A stretch of DNA of 64,000 bases from Pseudomonas cedrina subsp. cedrina. GTDB lineage: Bacteria; Pseudomonadota; Gammaproteobacteria; Pseudomonadales; Pseudomonadaceae. The stretch is from assembly GCF_001983175.1 (NCBI RefSeq), contig NZ_MNPW01000015.1:1-64000 (forward strand), read 5' to 3'. The notes beneath the pieces were generated by a model that saw only the letters and a program-made list of their open reading frames with translations, did no database searches and was not told the origin of the DNA. This document shows, one piece after another, positions 53,681 to 63,196 of this stretch; the first letter of the stretch is position 1, and each line of letters begins with the position of its first letter. The position numbers and the translations under genes are program-made.

Positions 53681-54136
53681 ATGGCGACCTTACTGGTTCT
53701 TCACGGACCCAACCTGAACCTGCTCGGCACCCGTGAACCGGGCGTCTACGGGGCAGTCACCCTGGATCAGATCAACCTTGATCTCGAGCGCAGGGCCCGT
53801 GTTGCCGGGCACCATCTGCTCTACCTGCAAAGCAATGCCGAGTACGAATTGATTGATCGCATCCATGCCGCGCGCGGCGAAGGCGTGGACTTTATCCTGA
53901 TCAATCCCGCCGCTTTTACGCACACAAGCGTTGCATTACGTGACGCGTTGCTGGCGGTGAGCATCCCATTCATCGAAGTGCATTTGTCGAACGTGCACAA
54001 ACGTGAACCTTTCCGCCATCACTCCTACTTCTCCGACGTAGCGGTAGGAGTGATCTGCGGCCTTGGCGCCAGCGGTTACCGACTGGCCCTGGAGGCCGCC
54101 CTGGAACAGCTTGAACAACCGGCCAAGCGCCCCTGA
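53681..54136 (+). CDS. aroQ: Type II 3-dehydroquinate dehydratase
   Basis: 151 residues. Family motifs: [18 protein letters not shown] (residues 5-22, with the catalytic tyrosine), the [16 protein letters not shown] segment and the C-terminal [19 protein letters not shown]. It converts dehydroquinate to dehydroshikimate for aromatic amino acids and quinones. GGAAC before the ATG. It leads an operon with accB (24-bp gap) and accC. Confidence 0.94.
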   Translation: MATLLVLHGPNLNLLGTREPGVYGAVTLDQINLDLERRARVAGHHLLYLQSNAEYELIDRIHAARGEGVDFILINPAAFTHTSVALRDALLAVSIPFIEVHLSNVHKREPFRHHSYFSDVAVGVICGLGASGYRLALEAALEQLEQPAKRP

Positions 54137-54160
54137 CCGACCCTTGGGAGTTGATGATTC

Positions 54161-54622
54161 ATGGATATCCGTAAAGTTAAGAAACTGATCGAACTGCTGG
54201 AAGAATCCGGTATCGACGAGCTGGAAATCAAGGAAGGCGAAGAGTCCGTACGGATCAGCCGCCACAGCAAGACGCCGGCCCAGCAGTTCTATGCGCCACA
54301 GATGCAAGCACCGGCCCCGGCTGCTGCACCTGCCGCCGCACCTGCCGCTGCCGCGCCTGCTGCAGCCCCGGCCGCACCTGCGCTGAACGGCTTCGTGGTC
54401 AAGTCGCCAATGGTCGGTACGTTCTACCGCACCCCGGCACCGACCTCGCCAGCCTTCGTTGAAGTCGGCAAGACGGTGAAAGTGGGCGACACCATCTGCA
54501 TCGTTGAAGCGATGAAGATGATGAACCACATCACTGCCGAAAAAGCCGGCGTCATCGAATCCATCCTGGTAGAAAACGGTCAGCCGGTTGAGTACGACCA
54601 GCCGCTGTTCACCATCGTTTGA
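54161..54622 (+). CDS. accB: Biotin carboxyl carrier protein of acetyl-CoA carboxylase
   Basis: 153 residues: N-terminal domain, an Ala/Pro linker (about residues 46-72), and a biotinyl domain with the modified lysine K119 in VEAMKMMNH. Partner of AccC. 17 bp before the accC start. Confidence 0.95.
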   Translation: MDIRKVKKLIELLEESGIDELEIKEGEESVRISRHSKTPAQQFYAPQMQAPAPAAAPAAAPAAAAPAAAPAAPALNGFVVKSPMVGTFYRTPAPTSPAFVEVGKTVKVGDTICIVEAMKMMNHITAEKAGVIESILVENGQPVEYDQPLFTIV

Positions 54623-54639
54623 ACCGCGGAGCGCCTTCG

Positions 54640-56001
54640 ATGTTGAAACCTGCGAAGAAACTGCAAAAAGTCCTGATCGCCAACCGCGGCGAGATCGCGC
54701 TGCGTATCCTGCGCGCCTGTAAGGAAGAGGGCATCAAGACCGTCGCTGTTTACTCGACGGCCGATACCGAATTGATGCACGTGAAACTGGCGGACGAGAG
54801 CATCTGCATCGGCCCGCCACTGGCCGCGAACTCGTACCTGAAAGTCTCGAACATCATCGCCGCGGCAGAAGTGACTGGCGCCGATGGCATCCACCCGGGC
54901 TACGGCTTCCTCGCGGAAAACGCCGATTTCGCCGAACAGGTGGAAAAATCCGGGTTCGCCTTCATCGGCCCGAAAGCCGAAACCATTCGCCTGATGGGCG
55001 ACAAGGTCTCGGCCAAGGACGCCATGATCGCCGCCGGCGTGCCGACCGTTCCAGGTTCCGACGGCCCACTGCCTGAAGACGAGGAAACCGCGTTGCGCAT
55101 TGGTCGCGAAGTCGGCTACCCGGTGATCATCAAGGCCGCCGGTGGCGGTGGTGGTCGCGGCATGCGCGTGGTGCACAAGGAAGAAGACCTGATCGAAGCC
55201 GCCAAGCAGACCCGCTCCGAAGCGGGTGCCTGGTTCGGCAACCCGATGGTCTACCTGGAGAAATACCTGACCAACCCGCGTCACGTGGAAGTGCAGGTAC
55301 TGTCCGACGGCCAGGGCCACGCCATCCACCTGGGCGACCGCGATTGCTCGCTGCAACGCCGTCACCAGAAAGTATTGGAAGAAGCCCCGGCACCGGGCCT
55401 GGACGAGAAGGCCCGCGAGGAAGTCCTCGCGCGCTGCGTCAAGGCGTGCATCGACATCAATTACCGTGGCGCCGGGACCTTCGAGTTCCTCTACGAGAAC
55501 GGTCGTTTCTACTTCATCGAGATGAACACTCGCGTGCAGGTAGAGCACCCGGTATCGGAGATGGTCACCGGTATCGACATCGTCAAGGAGATGCTCAGCA
55601 TTGCCGCCGGCAACAAGCTGTCCTTCACCCAGGACGACGTGAAGATCCACGGCCACTCGCTGGAATGCCGGATCAACGCCGAAGACCCGCAAACCTTTAT
55701 GCCGAGCCCAGGCCTGGTCAAGCATTTCCACGCGCCCGGCGGCAACGGCGTACGTGTGGATTCGCACCTGTACAGCGGCTACAAGGTTCCGTCCAACTAC
55801 GACTCGCTGATCGGCAAGCTGATCACCTGGGGCGCCACCCGCGACGAGGCCATGGCCCGCATGCGCAACGCCCTGGACGAAATCGTGGTCGACGGCATCA
55901 AGACCAACATCCCGCTGCACCGGGACCTGGTCCGTGATGAAGGCTTCTGCGAAGGCGGTGTGAACATTCACTACCTGGAACACAAGCTGGCCAACCAGTA
56001 A
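54640..56001 (+). CDS. accC: Biotin carboxylase subunit of acetyl-CoA carboxylase
   Basis: 453 residues from the ATG at 54640. ATP-grasp enzyme; [15 protein letters not shown] at the N-terminus, the glycine-rich loop [13 protein letters not shown] near residue 165, and the active-site [12 protein letters not shown] near 288. It carboxylates biotin on AccB, with bicarbonate and ATP, in the first step of fatty acid synthesis. The in-frame ORF begins at 54619 inside the gap. A strong terminator follows. Confidence 0.95.
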   Translation: MLKPAKKLQKVLIANRGEIALRILRACKEEGIKTVAVYSTADTELMHVKLADESICIGPPLAANSYLKVSNIIAAAEVTGADGIHPGYGFLAENADFAEQVEKSGFAFIGPKAETIRLMGDKVSAKDAMIAAGVPTVPGSDGPLPEDEETALRIGREVGYPVIIKAAGGGGGRGMRVVHKEEDLIEAAKQTRSEAGAWFGNPMVYLEKYLTNPRHVEVQVLSDGQGHAIHLGDRDCSLQRRHQKVLEEAPAPGLDEKAREEVLARCVKACIDINYRGAGTFEFLYENGRFYFIEMNTRVQVEHPVSEMVTGIDIVKEMLSIAAGNKLSFTQDDVKIHGHSLECRINAEDPQTFMPSPGLVKHFHAPGGNGVRVDSHLYSGYKVPSNYDSLIGKLITWGATRDEAMARMRNALDEIVVDGIKTNIPLHRDLVRDEGFCEGGVNIHYLEHKLANQ

Positions 56002-56017
56002 GTTCTTGCTCCACCCA

Positions 56018-56042
56018 CAAAACCGCCTTCGGGCGGTTTTGT
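56018..56042 (+). terminator. Rho-independent terminator of aroQ-accBC
   Basis: Stem ACAAAACCGCC / GGCGGTTTTGT with a TTCG tetraloop, T-rich on its 3' side, 16 bp after the accC stop. Confidence 0.88.
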
Positions 56043-56077
56043 TGTTTATGCAACAGCAAGAACACCACCAACCCCCT

Positions 56078-56166
56078 GTGGGAGCTGGCTTGCCTGCGAT
56101 AGCGGTGGATCAGGTATTGATGAGCAAGCAGACACTCCGCCATCGCAGGCAAGCCAGCTCCCACAT
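56078..56166. repeat. REPIN, GGCTTGCCTGCGATAGC type
   Basis: Inverted arms TGTGGGAGCTGGCTTGCCTG and complement around an inner loop of about 35 bp. Located after the accC terminator and upstream of prmA. Confidence 0.9.
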
Positions 56167-56273
56167 TTGGACCGAGTACAGTCAGTAGTGTCGTCTTCTG
56201 CCCGCCGCTGGCGTAAACTTGCGCCCTTTCGCGGCCCACCCGCCGCACATTCATTTTTTCAAAGGTGCCCGCC

Positions 56274-57152
56274 ATGCCTTGGCTGCAAGTCCGTCTCGCC
56301 ATCAGCCCAGAACAAGCCGAAACCTATGAAGACGCTTTCCTCGAGGTGGGCGCTGTCTCGGTCACCTTCATGGACGCCGAAGACCAACCGATCTTCGAAC
56401 CGGAACTCAACACCACGCCACTATGGTCCCACACCCATTTGCTGGCCCTGTTCGAAGACGGCACCGATGATGCCGCCGTGCTTGCCCACATGGAATTACT
56501 GACCGGCGGCCCGCTGCCGGAGCATCACAGCGAAGTGATCGAAGACCAGGACTGGGAACGCAGCTGGATGGATAATTTCCAGCCCATGCGTTTTGGCCAG
56601 CGCCTGTGGATCGTACCGAGCTGGCACGCGGCGCCGGAACCTGACGCCGTCAACCTGCTGCTGGACCCCGGCCTGGCGTTCGGCACCGGCACGCACCCCA
56701 CCACCGCGCTGTGCCTGGAATGGCTGGACGGCCAGGACCTGACCGACAGCCACGTGCTGGACTTCGGCTGCGGCTCGGGAATCCTGGCGATTGCCGCCCT
56801 GCTGCTGGGCGCCAAGGAAGCCGTCGGCACCGATATCGACGTGCAGGCGCTGGAAGCTTCCCGCGATAACGCCGGGCGCAACCACATTCCTGAAGGCAAA
56901 TTCCCACTTTACCTGCCGCAGGATTTGCCGCAGGTACAGGCCGATGTGCTGGTGGCCAATATCCTCGCCGGCCCGCTCGTGTCCCTGGCGCCGCAGCTGT
57001 CGAGCCTGGTCAAGCCGGGCGGCCGCCTGGCGCTGTCGGGCATCCTTGCCGAGCAGGGCGAAGACGTCGCCGCGGCCTATGCCAAGGATTTTGCGCTGGA
57101 TCCGATCGCCAACCGTGATGGCTGGGTACGCATCAGCGGTCGTCGGCGCTAG
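56274..57152 (+). CDS. prmA: Ribosomal protein L11 methyltransferase
   Basis: 292 residues from the ATG at 56274 ([11 protein letters not shown]). An N-terminal substrate-binding domain is followed by a SAM methyltransferase domain with [19 protein letters not shown] near residue 162 and the NILAGPL motif near 225. It trimethylates L11 at several amino groups. The next gene starts 30 bp after its stop. Confidence 0.94.
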   Translation: MPWLQVRLAISPEQAETYEDAFLEVGAVSVTFMDAEDQPIFEPELNTTPLWSHTHLLALFEDGTDDAAVLAHMELLTGGPLPEHHSEVIEDQDWERSWMDNFQPMRFGQRLWIVPSWHAAPEPDAVNLLLDPGLAFGTGTHPTTALCLEWLDGQDLTDSHVLDFGCGSGILAIAALLLGAKEAVGTDIDVQALEASRDNAGRNHIPEGKFPLYLPQDLPQVQADVLVANILAGPLVSLAPQLSSLVKPGGRLALSGILAEQGEDVAAAYAKDFALDPIANRDGWVRISGRRR

Positions 57153-57182
57153 AATGAGCGCTTGCCTGAATCGGATGGCCGC

Positions 57183-58418
57183 ATGACCGACAGTTTCGTC
57201 ACCCAGTGCCCGCATTGCCAAGCACGCTTTCGCGTCAACCACGCTCAATTGAGCGTGGCTCGCGGCGTGGTTCGCTGCGGCTCGTGCCTGCAAGTGTTCA
57301 ATGCGGCGCGCCAGTTGCTGCAGCAACGCGGCCAAGCGCCTGCGCCGGAACCGGGCGTGCCGGTCGAGACGGCGCCTGAACCGGTGCGGGCAATCAGCCA
57401 GAAACAGTGGACCGCCCAGGAGCTGGATCTGGACGCCCTGGACCTGGACGAAGAACTCGCCAAGCTGGAACGCCGCGAGATCCAGCACACGTTGCCCGCC
57501 GGCACAGAACGTCGCCAGCCCGGCACCGACCGGCGACACAGGGACGAATCCTTCAGCGCCAGCCGCGACACGGTTAAGGCCGAAGAAGAAAAATGGGCCG
57601 CCAGCCTGTTCAGCGAACCGCCCGAGGAGCGCTTCCAGGCCCCTGAAAGCGAACCCGAACCGCCGCACATCGCCGCGACCCGGCAGCGCACCGAGCCATC
57701 CATGTCGCTGCACGCCGACGACATCGACGATGAGCCGCCCTTGCATTCGATGCCAGATGACGACCACATTGATCCGCCGTTCACGCCATTGACCCAATCG
57801 GCCGATGACGTTGAACCCGAAGCACGCCCAAAACCCAGTCGCAAGCGTCCGCGCGCCGAAGCGAGTGTGCACGACGACCAGTTGCTGGACCTCGAAGACG
57901 ACCCACTGCATCTCTACGCGCAAAAGCGTCCGGCCAGCCTGGGCCGTCGCCTGGTCTGGCTGTTGCTGGTACTGATCGCCGCCGCCGGCCTGGCCGGCCA
58001 ATATATTGCCTACCAATTCGACGACCTGGCCCGCCAGGACGCCTATCGCCCGTGGTTCCAGCAACTGTGCCCCACACTGGGCTGTACCGTGCCGTCGCGG
58101 GTCGATATCGCCCATATCAAGAGCAGCAATCTGGTGGTGCGCAGCCACCCGGATTTCGCCGGGGCGCTGGTGGTGGACGCGATCCTCTATAACCGCGCGA
58201 CCTTTTCCCAGCCCTTCCCGCTGCTGGAGCTGCGCTTTGCCGACCTGAACGGCGGCCTGATCGCCAGCCGCCGCTTCAAACCCGCCGAATACCTCAGCGG
58301 CGAGTTGGCCGGCGTCAGCGAAATGCCATCGCAGGTACCGATCCATATTTCCCTGGATATCCTCGACCCAGGCAACAAAGCCGTGAATTACAGCCTGAGC
58401 TTCCATTCGCCTGAGTGA
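57183..58418 (+). CDS. Zinc-ribbon and DUF3426 membrane protein
   Basis: 411 residues from the ATG at 57183. N-terminal MJ0042-type zinc ribbon: CPHC at residues 8-11 and CGSC about 23 residues later. A long acidic, low-complexity central part, then one membrane segment (LVWLLLVLIAAAGLAGQYIA, about residues 257-276) and a C-terminal DUF3426 domain of the periplasmic side. Function unknown; common downstream of prmA in Pseudomonas. Single transmembrane topology suggests a cytoplasmic sensor-like N-terminus. Confidence 0.8.
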   Translation: MTDSFVTQCPHCQARFRVNHAQLSVARGVVRCGSCLQVFNAARQLLQQRGQAPAPEPGVPVETAPEPVRAISQKQWTAQELDLDALDLDEELAKLERREIQHTLPAGTERRQPGTDRRHRDESFSASRDTVKAEEEKWAASLFSEPPEERFQAPESEPEPPHIAATRQRTEPSMSLHADDIDDEPPLHSMPDDDHIDPPFTPLTQSADDVEPEARPKPSRKRPRAEASVHDDQLLDLEDDPLHLYAQKRPASLGRRLVWLLLVLIAAAGLAGQYIAYQFDDLARQDAYRPWFQQLCPTLGCTVPSRVDIAHIKSSNLVVRSHPDFAGALVVDAILYNRATFSQPFPLLELRFADLNGGLIASRRFKPAEYLSGELAGVSEMPSQVPIHISLDILDPGNKAVNYSLSFHSPE

Positions 58419-58522
58419 AGCGGTTGATGCGCGGGGGTTTGACGGCAGGTTATTGACTTCCCCGCGCGCAACCAAACCGCTGGCGATAAAAAATAACTGT
58501 TCAGATTTTATCCAATTCAGCC

Positions 58523-58551
58523 TTTATCCAGTCATCGAGAGCGGGTATCAT
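58523..58551 (+). promoter_or_regulatory. Possible sigma-70 promoter of dusB-fis
   Basis: TTTATC (58523-58528), a 17-bp spacer and TATCAT (58546-58551), about 50 bp before the dusB ATG. The sequence is a modest match and is proposed from position and spacing only. Confidence 0.38.
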
Positions 58552-58602
58552 GCCAACCCTTTTTCGAACTCTAATGATCCGGCCCCACAACAGGGAAGTC
58601 CT

Positions 58603-59616
58603 ATGTCGGCGGTACGCATCGGCCCATACACATTGCACAATGGCTTGATTCTCGCCCCGATGGCGGGGGTTACCGACCAGCCCTTTCGTCAGCTGTGCAA
58701 ACGTTTGGGCGCGGGTCTAGTAGTCTCGGAAATGGTCACCAGCGACATGAGCCTGTGGAACACCCGCAAATCGCGGATGCGCATGATCCACGAAGGTGAT
58801 CCCGAGCCACGCTCGGTACAGATCGCCGGTGGAGATGCACAAATGCTGGCGGATGCGGCCCGGGCCAACGTGGAGTTGGGGGCACAGATCATCGACATCA
58901 ACATGGGCTGCCCGGCCAAGAAGGTCTGCAACAAGGCCGCCGGTTCCGCGCTGTTGAAAGATGAGCAGTTGGTTGCCGAGATCCTGCAGGCCGTTGTCGC
59001 CGCAGTGGATGTGCCGGTCACCCTGAAGATTCGTACCGGATGGGACCGGGACAACAAGAACGGCCTGACGGTGGCGAAGATCGCCGAACAGGCAGGCATT
59101 ACAGCGCTTGCGGTGCACGGCCGCACCCGCGCCGACCTTTACACAGGCGAGGCCGAGTACGACACCATTGCCGCCATCAAGCAGGCGGTGTCGATGCCGG
59201 TCTTTGCCAATGGCGACATCGATTCAGCCCAGAAAGCCCGGCGCGTGCTGGACGCAACCGGTGCCGATGGCTTGTTGATTGGCCGGGCCGCTCAAGGGCG
59301 TCCGTGGATTTTTCGTGAGATCGAGCACTTTCTGCGTACTGGCCAAATATTGCCGTCGCCGGAGCTGGTCGAGGTGGAACGTATTCTGCTAGAGCATCTG
59401 GCTGCCCTTCACACCTTCTACGGAGAGGTGATGGGCGTGCGCATCGCGCGCAAGCATGTGGGTTGGTATCTGGCAACGCTGCCGGGCGCCAGGGAGTTTC
59501 GCGCCGGGTTCAATCGTTTGGATGAAACGCAAGCACAGGTCACCGCCGTTCGTGAGTTCTTTGCCGAACGAGACAAGAGCCTGGGACCAGGGGACGGAAA
59601 AGGGGTGGCCGCATGA
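58603..59616 (+). CDS. dusB: tRNA-dihydrouridine synthase B
   Basis: 337 residues from the ATG at 58603, which follows GGGAAG. FMN-dependent TIM barrel: [12 protein letters not shown] near residue 18, the active-site cysteine in [18 protein letters not shown], and [13 protein letters not shown] near 170. Reduces U to D in tRNA. Forms an operon with fis, as in enteric bacteria; the four-base overlap (ATGA) suggests translational coupling. Confidence 0.93.
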   Translation: MSAVRIGPYTLHNGLILAPMAGVTDQPFRQLCKRLGAGLVVSEMVTSDMSLWNTRKSRMRMIHEGDPEPRSVQIAGGDAQMLADAARANVELGAQIIDINMGCPAKKVCNKAAGSALLKDEQLVAEILQAVVAAVDVPVTLKIRTGWDRDNKNGLTVAKIAEQAGITALAVHGRTRADLYTGEAEYDTIAAIKQAVSMPVFANGDIDSAQKARRVLDATGADGLLIGRAAQGRPWIFREIEHFLRTGQILPSPELVEVERILLEHLAALHTFYGEVMGVRIARKHVGWYLATLPGAREFRAGFNRLDETQAQVTAVREFFAERDKSLGPGDGKGVAA

Positions 59617-59933
59617 CGATGATGACCGAGACTTTAGTGAGTGGAACAACGCCCGTGAGCGACAACGTCAATTTGAAACAGCACCTCAACACGCCGAGCG
59701 AAGAAGGCCAGACCCTTCGCGGGAGTGTCGAGAAGGCGCTGCACAATTATTTCGCCCACCTCGAGGGCGCTTCCGTCACGGACGTGTACAACCTGGTGCT
59801 CTCCGAAGTCGAGGCTCCCTTGCTCGAAAGCGTGATGAACTACGTCAAGGGCAACCAGACCAAAGCCAGTGAGCTGCTGGGCCTTAACCGTGGCACCTTG
59901 CGCAAAAAGCTCAAGCAATACGATTTGCTGTAA
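59613..59933 (+). CDS. fis: DNA-binding protein Fis
   Basis: 106 residues with the Fis C-terminal helix-turn-helix ([22 protein letters not shown]). N-terminal part has the usual beta-hairpin region. Nucleoid protein that controls stable-RNA promoters, such as the tandem promoters at the other end of this window. A terminator follows. Confidence 0.94.
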   Translation: MTMMTETLVSGTTPVSDNVNLKQHLNTPSEEGQTLRGSVEKALHNYFAHLEGASVTDVYNLVLSEVEAPLLESVMNYVKGNQTKASELLGLNRGTLRKKLKQYDLL

Positions 59934-59950
59934 GCATTCAATCAAACCAG

Positions 59951-59984
59951 AAAGGCGCCCGCGTAAAAACGGTCGCCTTTTTTG
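59951..59984 (+). terminator. Rho-independent terminator of dusB-fis
   Basis: Imperfect stem with arms AAAGGCG and CGCCTTT around an A-rich loop, followed by a T-run, 17 bp after the fis stop. Confidence 0.72.
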
Positions 59985-60014
59985 CTGACTCCTTAGCTTT
60001 TGATGGAAATTGAA

Positions 60015-61622
60015 ATGACCGACCAGACTACCCGCCTGCCGATCCGCCGCGCCTTGATCAGTGTTTCCGACAAGACCGGGATCCTCGAATTCGCCCGGGA
60101 GCTGGAAGCCCTGGGCGTGGAAATCCTTTCCACGGGCGGGACCTTCAAACTGCTGCAGGACAACGGCGTGGCCGCAGTGGAAGTGGCGGACTACACCGGT
60201 TTCGCAGAAATGATGGACGGTCGGGTCAAGACCCTGCACCCGAAAATCCACGGCGGCATCCTCGGCCGTCGCGGCATCGACGACGCGATCATGAGCGAGC
60301 ACGGCATCAAGCCGATCGACCTGGTGGCCGTCAACCTCTACCCGTTCGAAGCCACCATCAACAAACCAGGCTGCGACTTGCCGACCGCGATCGAAAATAT
60401 CGATATCGGCGGCCCGACCATGGTTCGCTCGGCGGCCAAGAACCACAAGGACGTGGCCATCGTGGTCAACGCCAGCGACTACGCCCAGGTGCTCGAAAGC
60501 CTGAAAGCCGGTGGCTTGACCTACGCCCAGCGTTTCGACCTGATGCTCAAGGCGTTCGAACACACCGCCGCCTACGACGGCATGATCGCCAACTACATGG
60601 GCACCGTGAACCAGGCCGCTGAAACACTCTCGACAGAAGGCCGCAGCCAGTTCCCGCGCACCTTCAACAGCCAGTTCATCAAGGCCCAGGAAATGCGCTA
60701 CGGCGAGAACCCGCACCAGAGCGCGGCGTTCTACGTTGAAGCAAAACCGGCCGAAGTCGGCATCGCCACCGCGACCCAACTGCAAGGCAAGGAGCTGTCC
60801 TACAACAACGTCGCCGACACCGACGCCGCGCTGGAATGTGTGAAGAGCTTCGTCAAGCCGGCCTGCGTCATCGTCAAGCACGCCAACCCGTGCGGCGTCG
60901 CCGTGAGCCCGGACGCAGAAGGCGGTATCCGCCAGGCGTACGAATTGGCCTACGCCACTGACACTGAATCGGCCTTTGGCGGCATCATCGCCTTCAACCG
61001 TGAACTGGATGCCGAGACCGCCAAGGCGATCGTCGAGCGTCAGTTCGTCGAAGTGATCATCGCGCCAAGCGTCAGCGAAGAGGCCCGCGCCATCGTCGCC
61101 GCCAAGGCCAATGTGCGCCTGCTGGCCTGCGGCGAGTGGTCGGCCGACCGCGCGACTGCCTGGGACTACAAGCGCGTCAACGGCGGCCTGCTGGTACAGA
61201 GCCGCGACATCGGCATGATCGGCAGCGACGACCTTACAGTTGTGACCAAGCGCGCGCCGACCGAGCAAGAGATCAACGACCTGATCTTCGCCTGGAAAGT
61301 GGCCAAGTACGTCAAATCCAACGCCATCGTCTACGCCAAGAACCGCCAGACCATCGGTGTCGGCGCCGGCCAGATGAGCCGCGTGAACTCGGCGCGTATC
61401 GCTGCGATCAAGGCTGAGCACGCCGGCTTGCAGGTGGCGGGTTCGGTGATGGCGTCCGATGCGTTCTTCCCGTTCCGCGATGGCCTGGACAACGCCGCGA
61501 AAGCAGGCGTGACCGCCGTGATCCAGCCGGGTGGTTCGATGCGTGACGCCGAAGTGATTGCCGCCGCTGATGAAGCCGGCATCGCCATGGTCTTCACCGG
61601 CATGCGCCACTTCCGTCACTGA
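60015..61622 (+). CDS. purH: Bifunctional AICAR transformylase / IMP cyclohydrolase
   Basis: 535 residues from the ATG at 60015 ([17 protein letters not shown]), the known Pseudomonas start; ATG 60003 would add four residues. N-terminal MGS-like IMP cyclohydrolase domain ([15 protein letters not shown], about 10-150), followed by the AICARFT domain with the catalytic lysine/histidine pair in [14 protein letters not shown]. Last two steps of IMP synthesis. Separated from purD by a REPIN. Confidence 0.95.
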   Translation: MTDQTTRLPIRRALISVSDKTGILEFARELEALGVEILSTGGTFKLLQDNGVAAVEVADYTGFAEMMDGRVKTLHPKIHGGILGRRGIDDAIMSEHGIKPIDLVAVNLYPFEATINKPGCDLPTAIENIDIGGPTMVRSAAKNHKDVAIVVNASDYAQVLESLKAGGLTYAQRFDLMLKAFEHTAAYDGMIANYMGTVNQAAETLSTEGRSQFPRTFNSQFIKAQEMRYGENPHQSAAFYVEAKPAEVGIATATQLQGKELSYNNVADTDAALECVKSFVKPACVIVKHANPCGVAVSPDAEGGIRQAYELAYATDTESAFGGIIAFNRELDAETAKAIVERQFVEVIIAPSVSEEARAIVAAKANVRLLACGEWSADRATAWDYKRVNGGLLVQSRDIGMIGSDDLTVVTKRAPTEQEINDLIFAWKVAKYVKSNAIVYAKNRQTIGVGAGQMSRVNSARIAAIKAEHAGLQVAGSVMASDAFFPFRDGLDNAAKAGVTAVIQPGGSMRDAEVIAAADEAGIAMVFTGMRHFRH

Positions 61623-61653
61623 TCCAACATGGCCTGATGGGCGCTGGCTTTAT

Positions 61654-61739
61654 GTGGGAGCTGGCTTGCCTGCGATAGCATCACCTCGGTGCACCAGATA
61701 CACCGAGGCGCCAGCATCGCAGGCAAGCCAGCTCCCACA
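61654..61739. repeat. REPIN, GGCTTGCCTGCGATAGC type
   Basis: Inverted arms TGTGGGAGCTGGCTTGCCTG and complement, inner stem CCTCGGTG / CACCGAGG. It lies between purH and purD, within a pathway-linked gene pair. Confidence 0.9.
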
Positions 61740-61790
61740 AAAAAGCAGCCCGCAGTGTTTCCAAGAATTGCGTCATCCGAGGTTTTTGAA

Positions 61791-63083
61791 ATGAATGTTT
61801 TGATCATTGGCAGCGGTGGCCGTGAACACGCCCTGGCCTGGAAAGTTGCCCAGGACCCGCGCGTCCAGAAAGTCTTCGTCGCTCCCGGCAACGCCGGTAC
61901 CGCCATTGAAGCCAAATGCGAGAACGTTGCCATCGACGTACTGGCTCTCGAGCAGTTGGCCGATTTCGCCGAGAAGAATGTCTCCCTGACCATCGTCGGT
62001 CCCGAAGTCCCGCTGGTTGCCGGCGTGGTGGACCTGTTCCGCAGCCGTGGCCTGGACTGCTTCGGCCCCACCGCCGGCGCTGCCCAGCTCGAAGGTTCCA
62101 AGGCATTCACCAAGGATTTCCTGGCCCGCCACAAGATCCCGACCGCCGACTACCAGAACTTCACCGAAATCGAGCCGGCCCTGGCTTACCTGCGTGAAAA
62201 AGGTGCGCCGATCGTGATCAAGGCCGATGGCCTGGCCGCCGGCAAAGGCGTGATCGTGGCGATGACCCTGCAGGAAGCCGAAGACGCCGTGCGCGACATG
62301 CTCGCCGGCAACGCCTTTGGTGACGCCGGTTCGCGCGTGGTGATCGAGGAGTTCCTCGACGGCGAAGAAGCCAGCTTTATCGTAATGGTCGACGGCAAGA
62401 ACGTCTTGCCGATGGCCACCAGCCAGGACCATAAACGCGTCGGCGACGGCGACACCGGCCCCAACACCGGCGGCATGGGTGCCTACTCCCCTGCCCCGGT
62501 CGTCACCGCCCAGGTGCACCAGCGCGTAATGGACCTGGTGATCTGGCCGACCGTGCGTGGCATGGCCGACGAAGGCAATGTGTACACCGGTTTCCTGTAC
62601 GCCGGCCTGATGATCGACAAAGCCGGCAACCCGAAAGTCATCGAGTTCAACTGCCGCTTCGGCGATCCGGAAACCCAACCGGTGATGCTGCGTCTGCAAT
62701 CGAGCCTGGTGCTGCTGGTGGAAGCCGCGCTGGCCCAGGCCCTGGACAAGGTTGAAGCGCAGTGGGATCCACGCCCAAGCGTCGGCATTGTGCTGGCGGC
62801 CGGTGGCTACCCGGCGGACTACGCCAAGGGTGACGTCATTGACGGCCTCGACGCCGCCGCCAAGCTGGAAGGCAAGGTGTTCCATGCGGGCACCGCGCTC
62901 AAGGATGGCCAGGTCGTGACCGCCGGTGGTCGTGTGCTGTGCGCCACCGCCATGGGCGCCAGTGTCGACGCCGCGCAGCAACAGGCGTACAAACTGGCCG
63001 CGAAGATCGATTGGCAAGGCTGTTTCTACCGCAAGGACATCGGCTACCGCGCCATTGCCCGTGAACGTGGCGAAAACAGCTGA
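61791..63083 (+). CDS. purD: Phosphoribosylamine-glycine ligase
   Basis: 430 residues from the ATG at 61791 (MNVLIIGSGGREHALAW). ATP-grasp GARS enzyme: second step of purine synthesis. GKGVIVAMTL and PNTGGMGAYSPAPVV mark the ATP-grasp and family motifs. It follows purH after 168 bp and precedes retS. Confidence 0.95.
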   Translation: MNVLIIGSGGREHALAWKVAQDPRVQKVFVAPGNAGTAIEAKCENVAIDVLALEQLADFAEKNVSLTIVGPEVPLVAGVVDLFRSRGLDCFGPTAGAAQLEGSKAFTKDFLARHKIPTADYQNFTEIEPALAYLREKGAPIVIKADGLAAGKGVIVAMTLQEAEDAVRDMLAGNAFGDAGSRVVIEEFLDGEEASFIVMVDGKNVLPMATSQDHKRVGDGDTGPNTGGMGAYSPAPVVTAQVHQRVMDLVIWPTVRGMADEGNVYTGFLYAGLMIDKAGNPKVIEFNCRFGDPETQPVMLRLQSSLVLLVEAALAQALDKVEAQWDPRPSVGIVLAAGGYPADYAKGDVIDGLDAAAKLEGKVFHAGTALKDGQVVTAGGRVLCATAMGASVDAAQQQAYKLAAKIDWQGCFYRKDIGYRAIARERGENS

Positions 63084-63196
63084 TCCGTCGGCGTCAGTAC
63101 TATCCGTTCGGCTAGGCAGGGGCCCGTGGCCCTTGCCGTATGCAGGCCTCCCCGCGCATAGTTAACGCGTGCATCAACCTACGAAGGGATTTCGCC

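Noticed and set aside
56496-58475. 659-codon minus-strand open frame across prmA and the DUF3426 gene
   Set aside because: It spans two real genes on the other strand and has no recognisable domain or ribosome site.
59634-61619. 661-codon minus-strand open frame across fis and purH
   Set aside because: Antisense shadow of two strongly conserved genes; composition is not protein-like.
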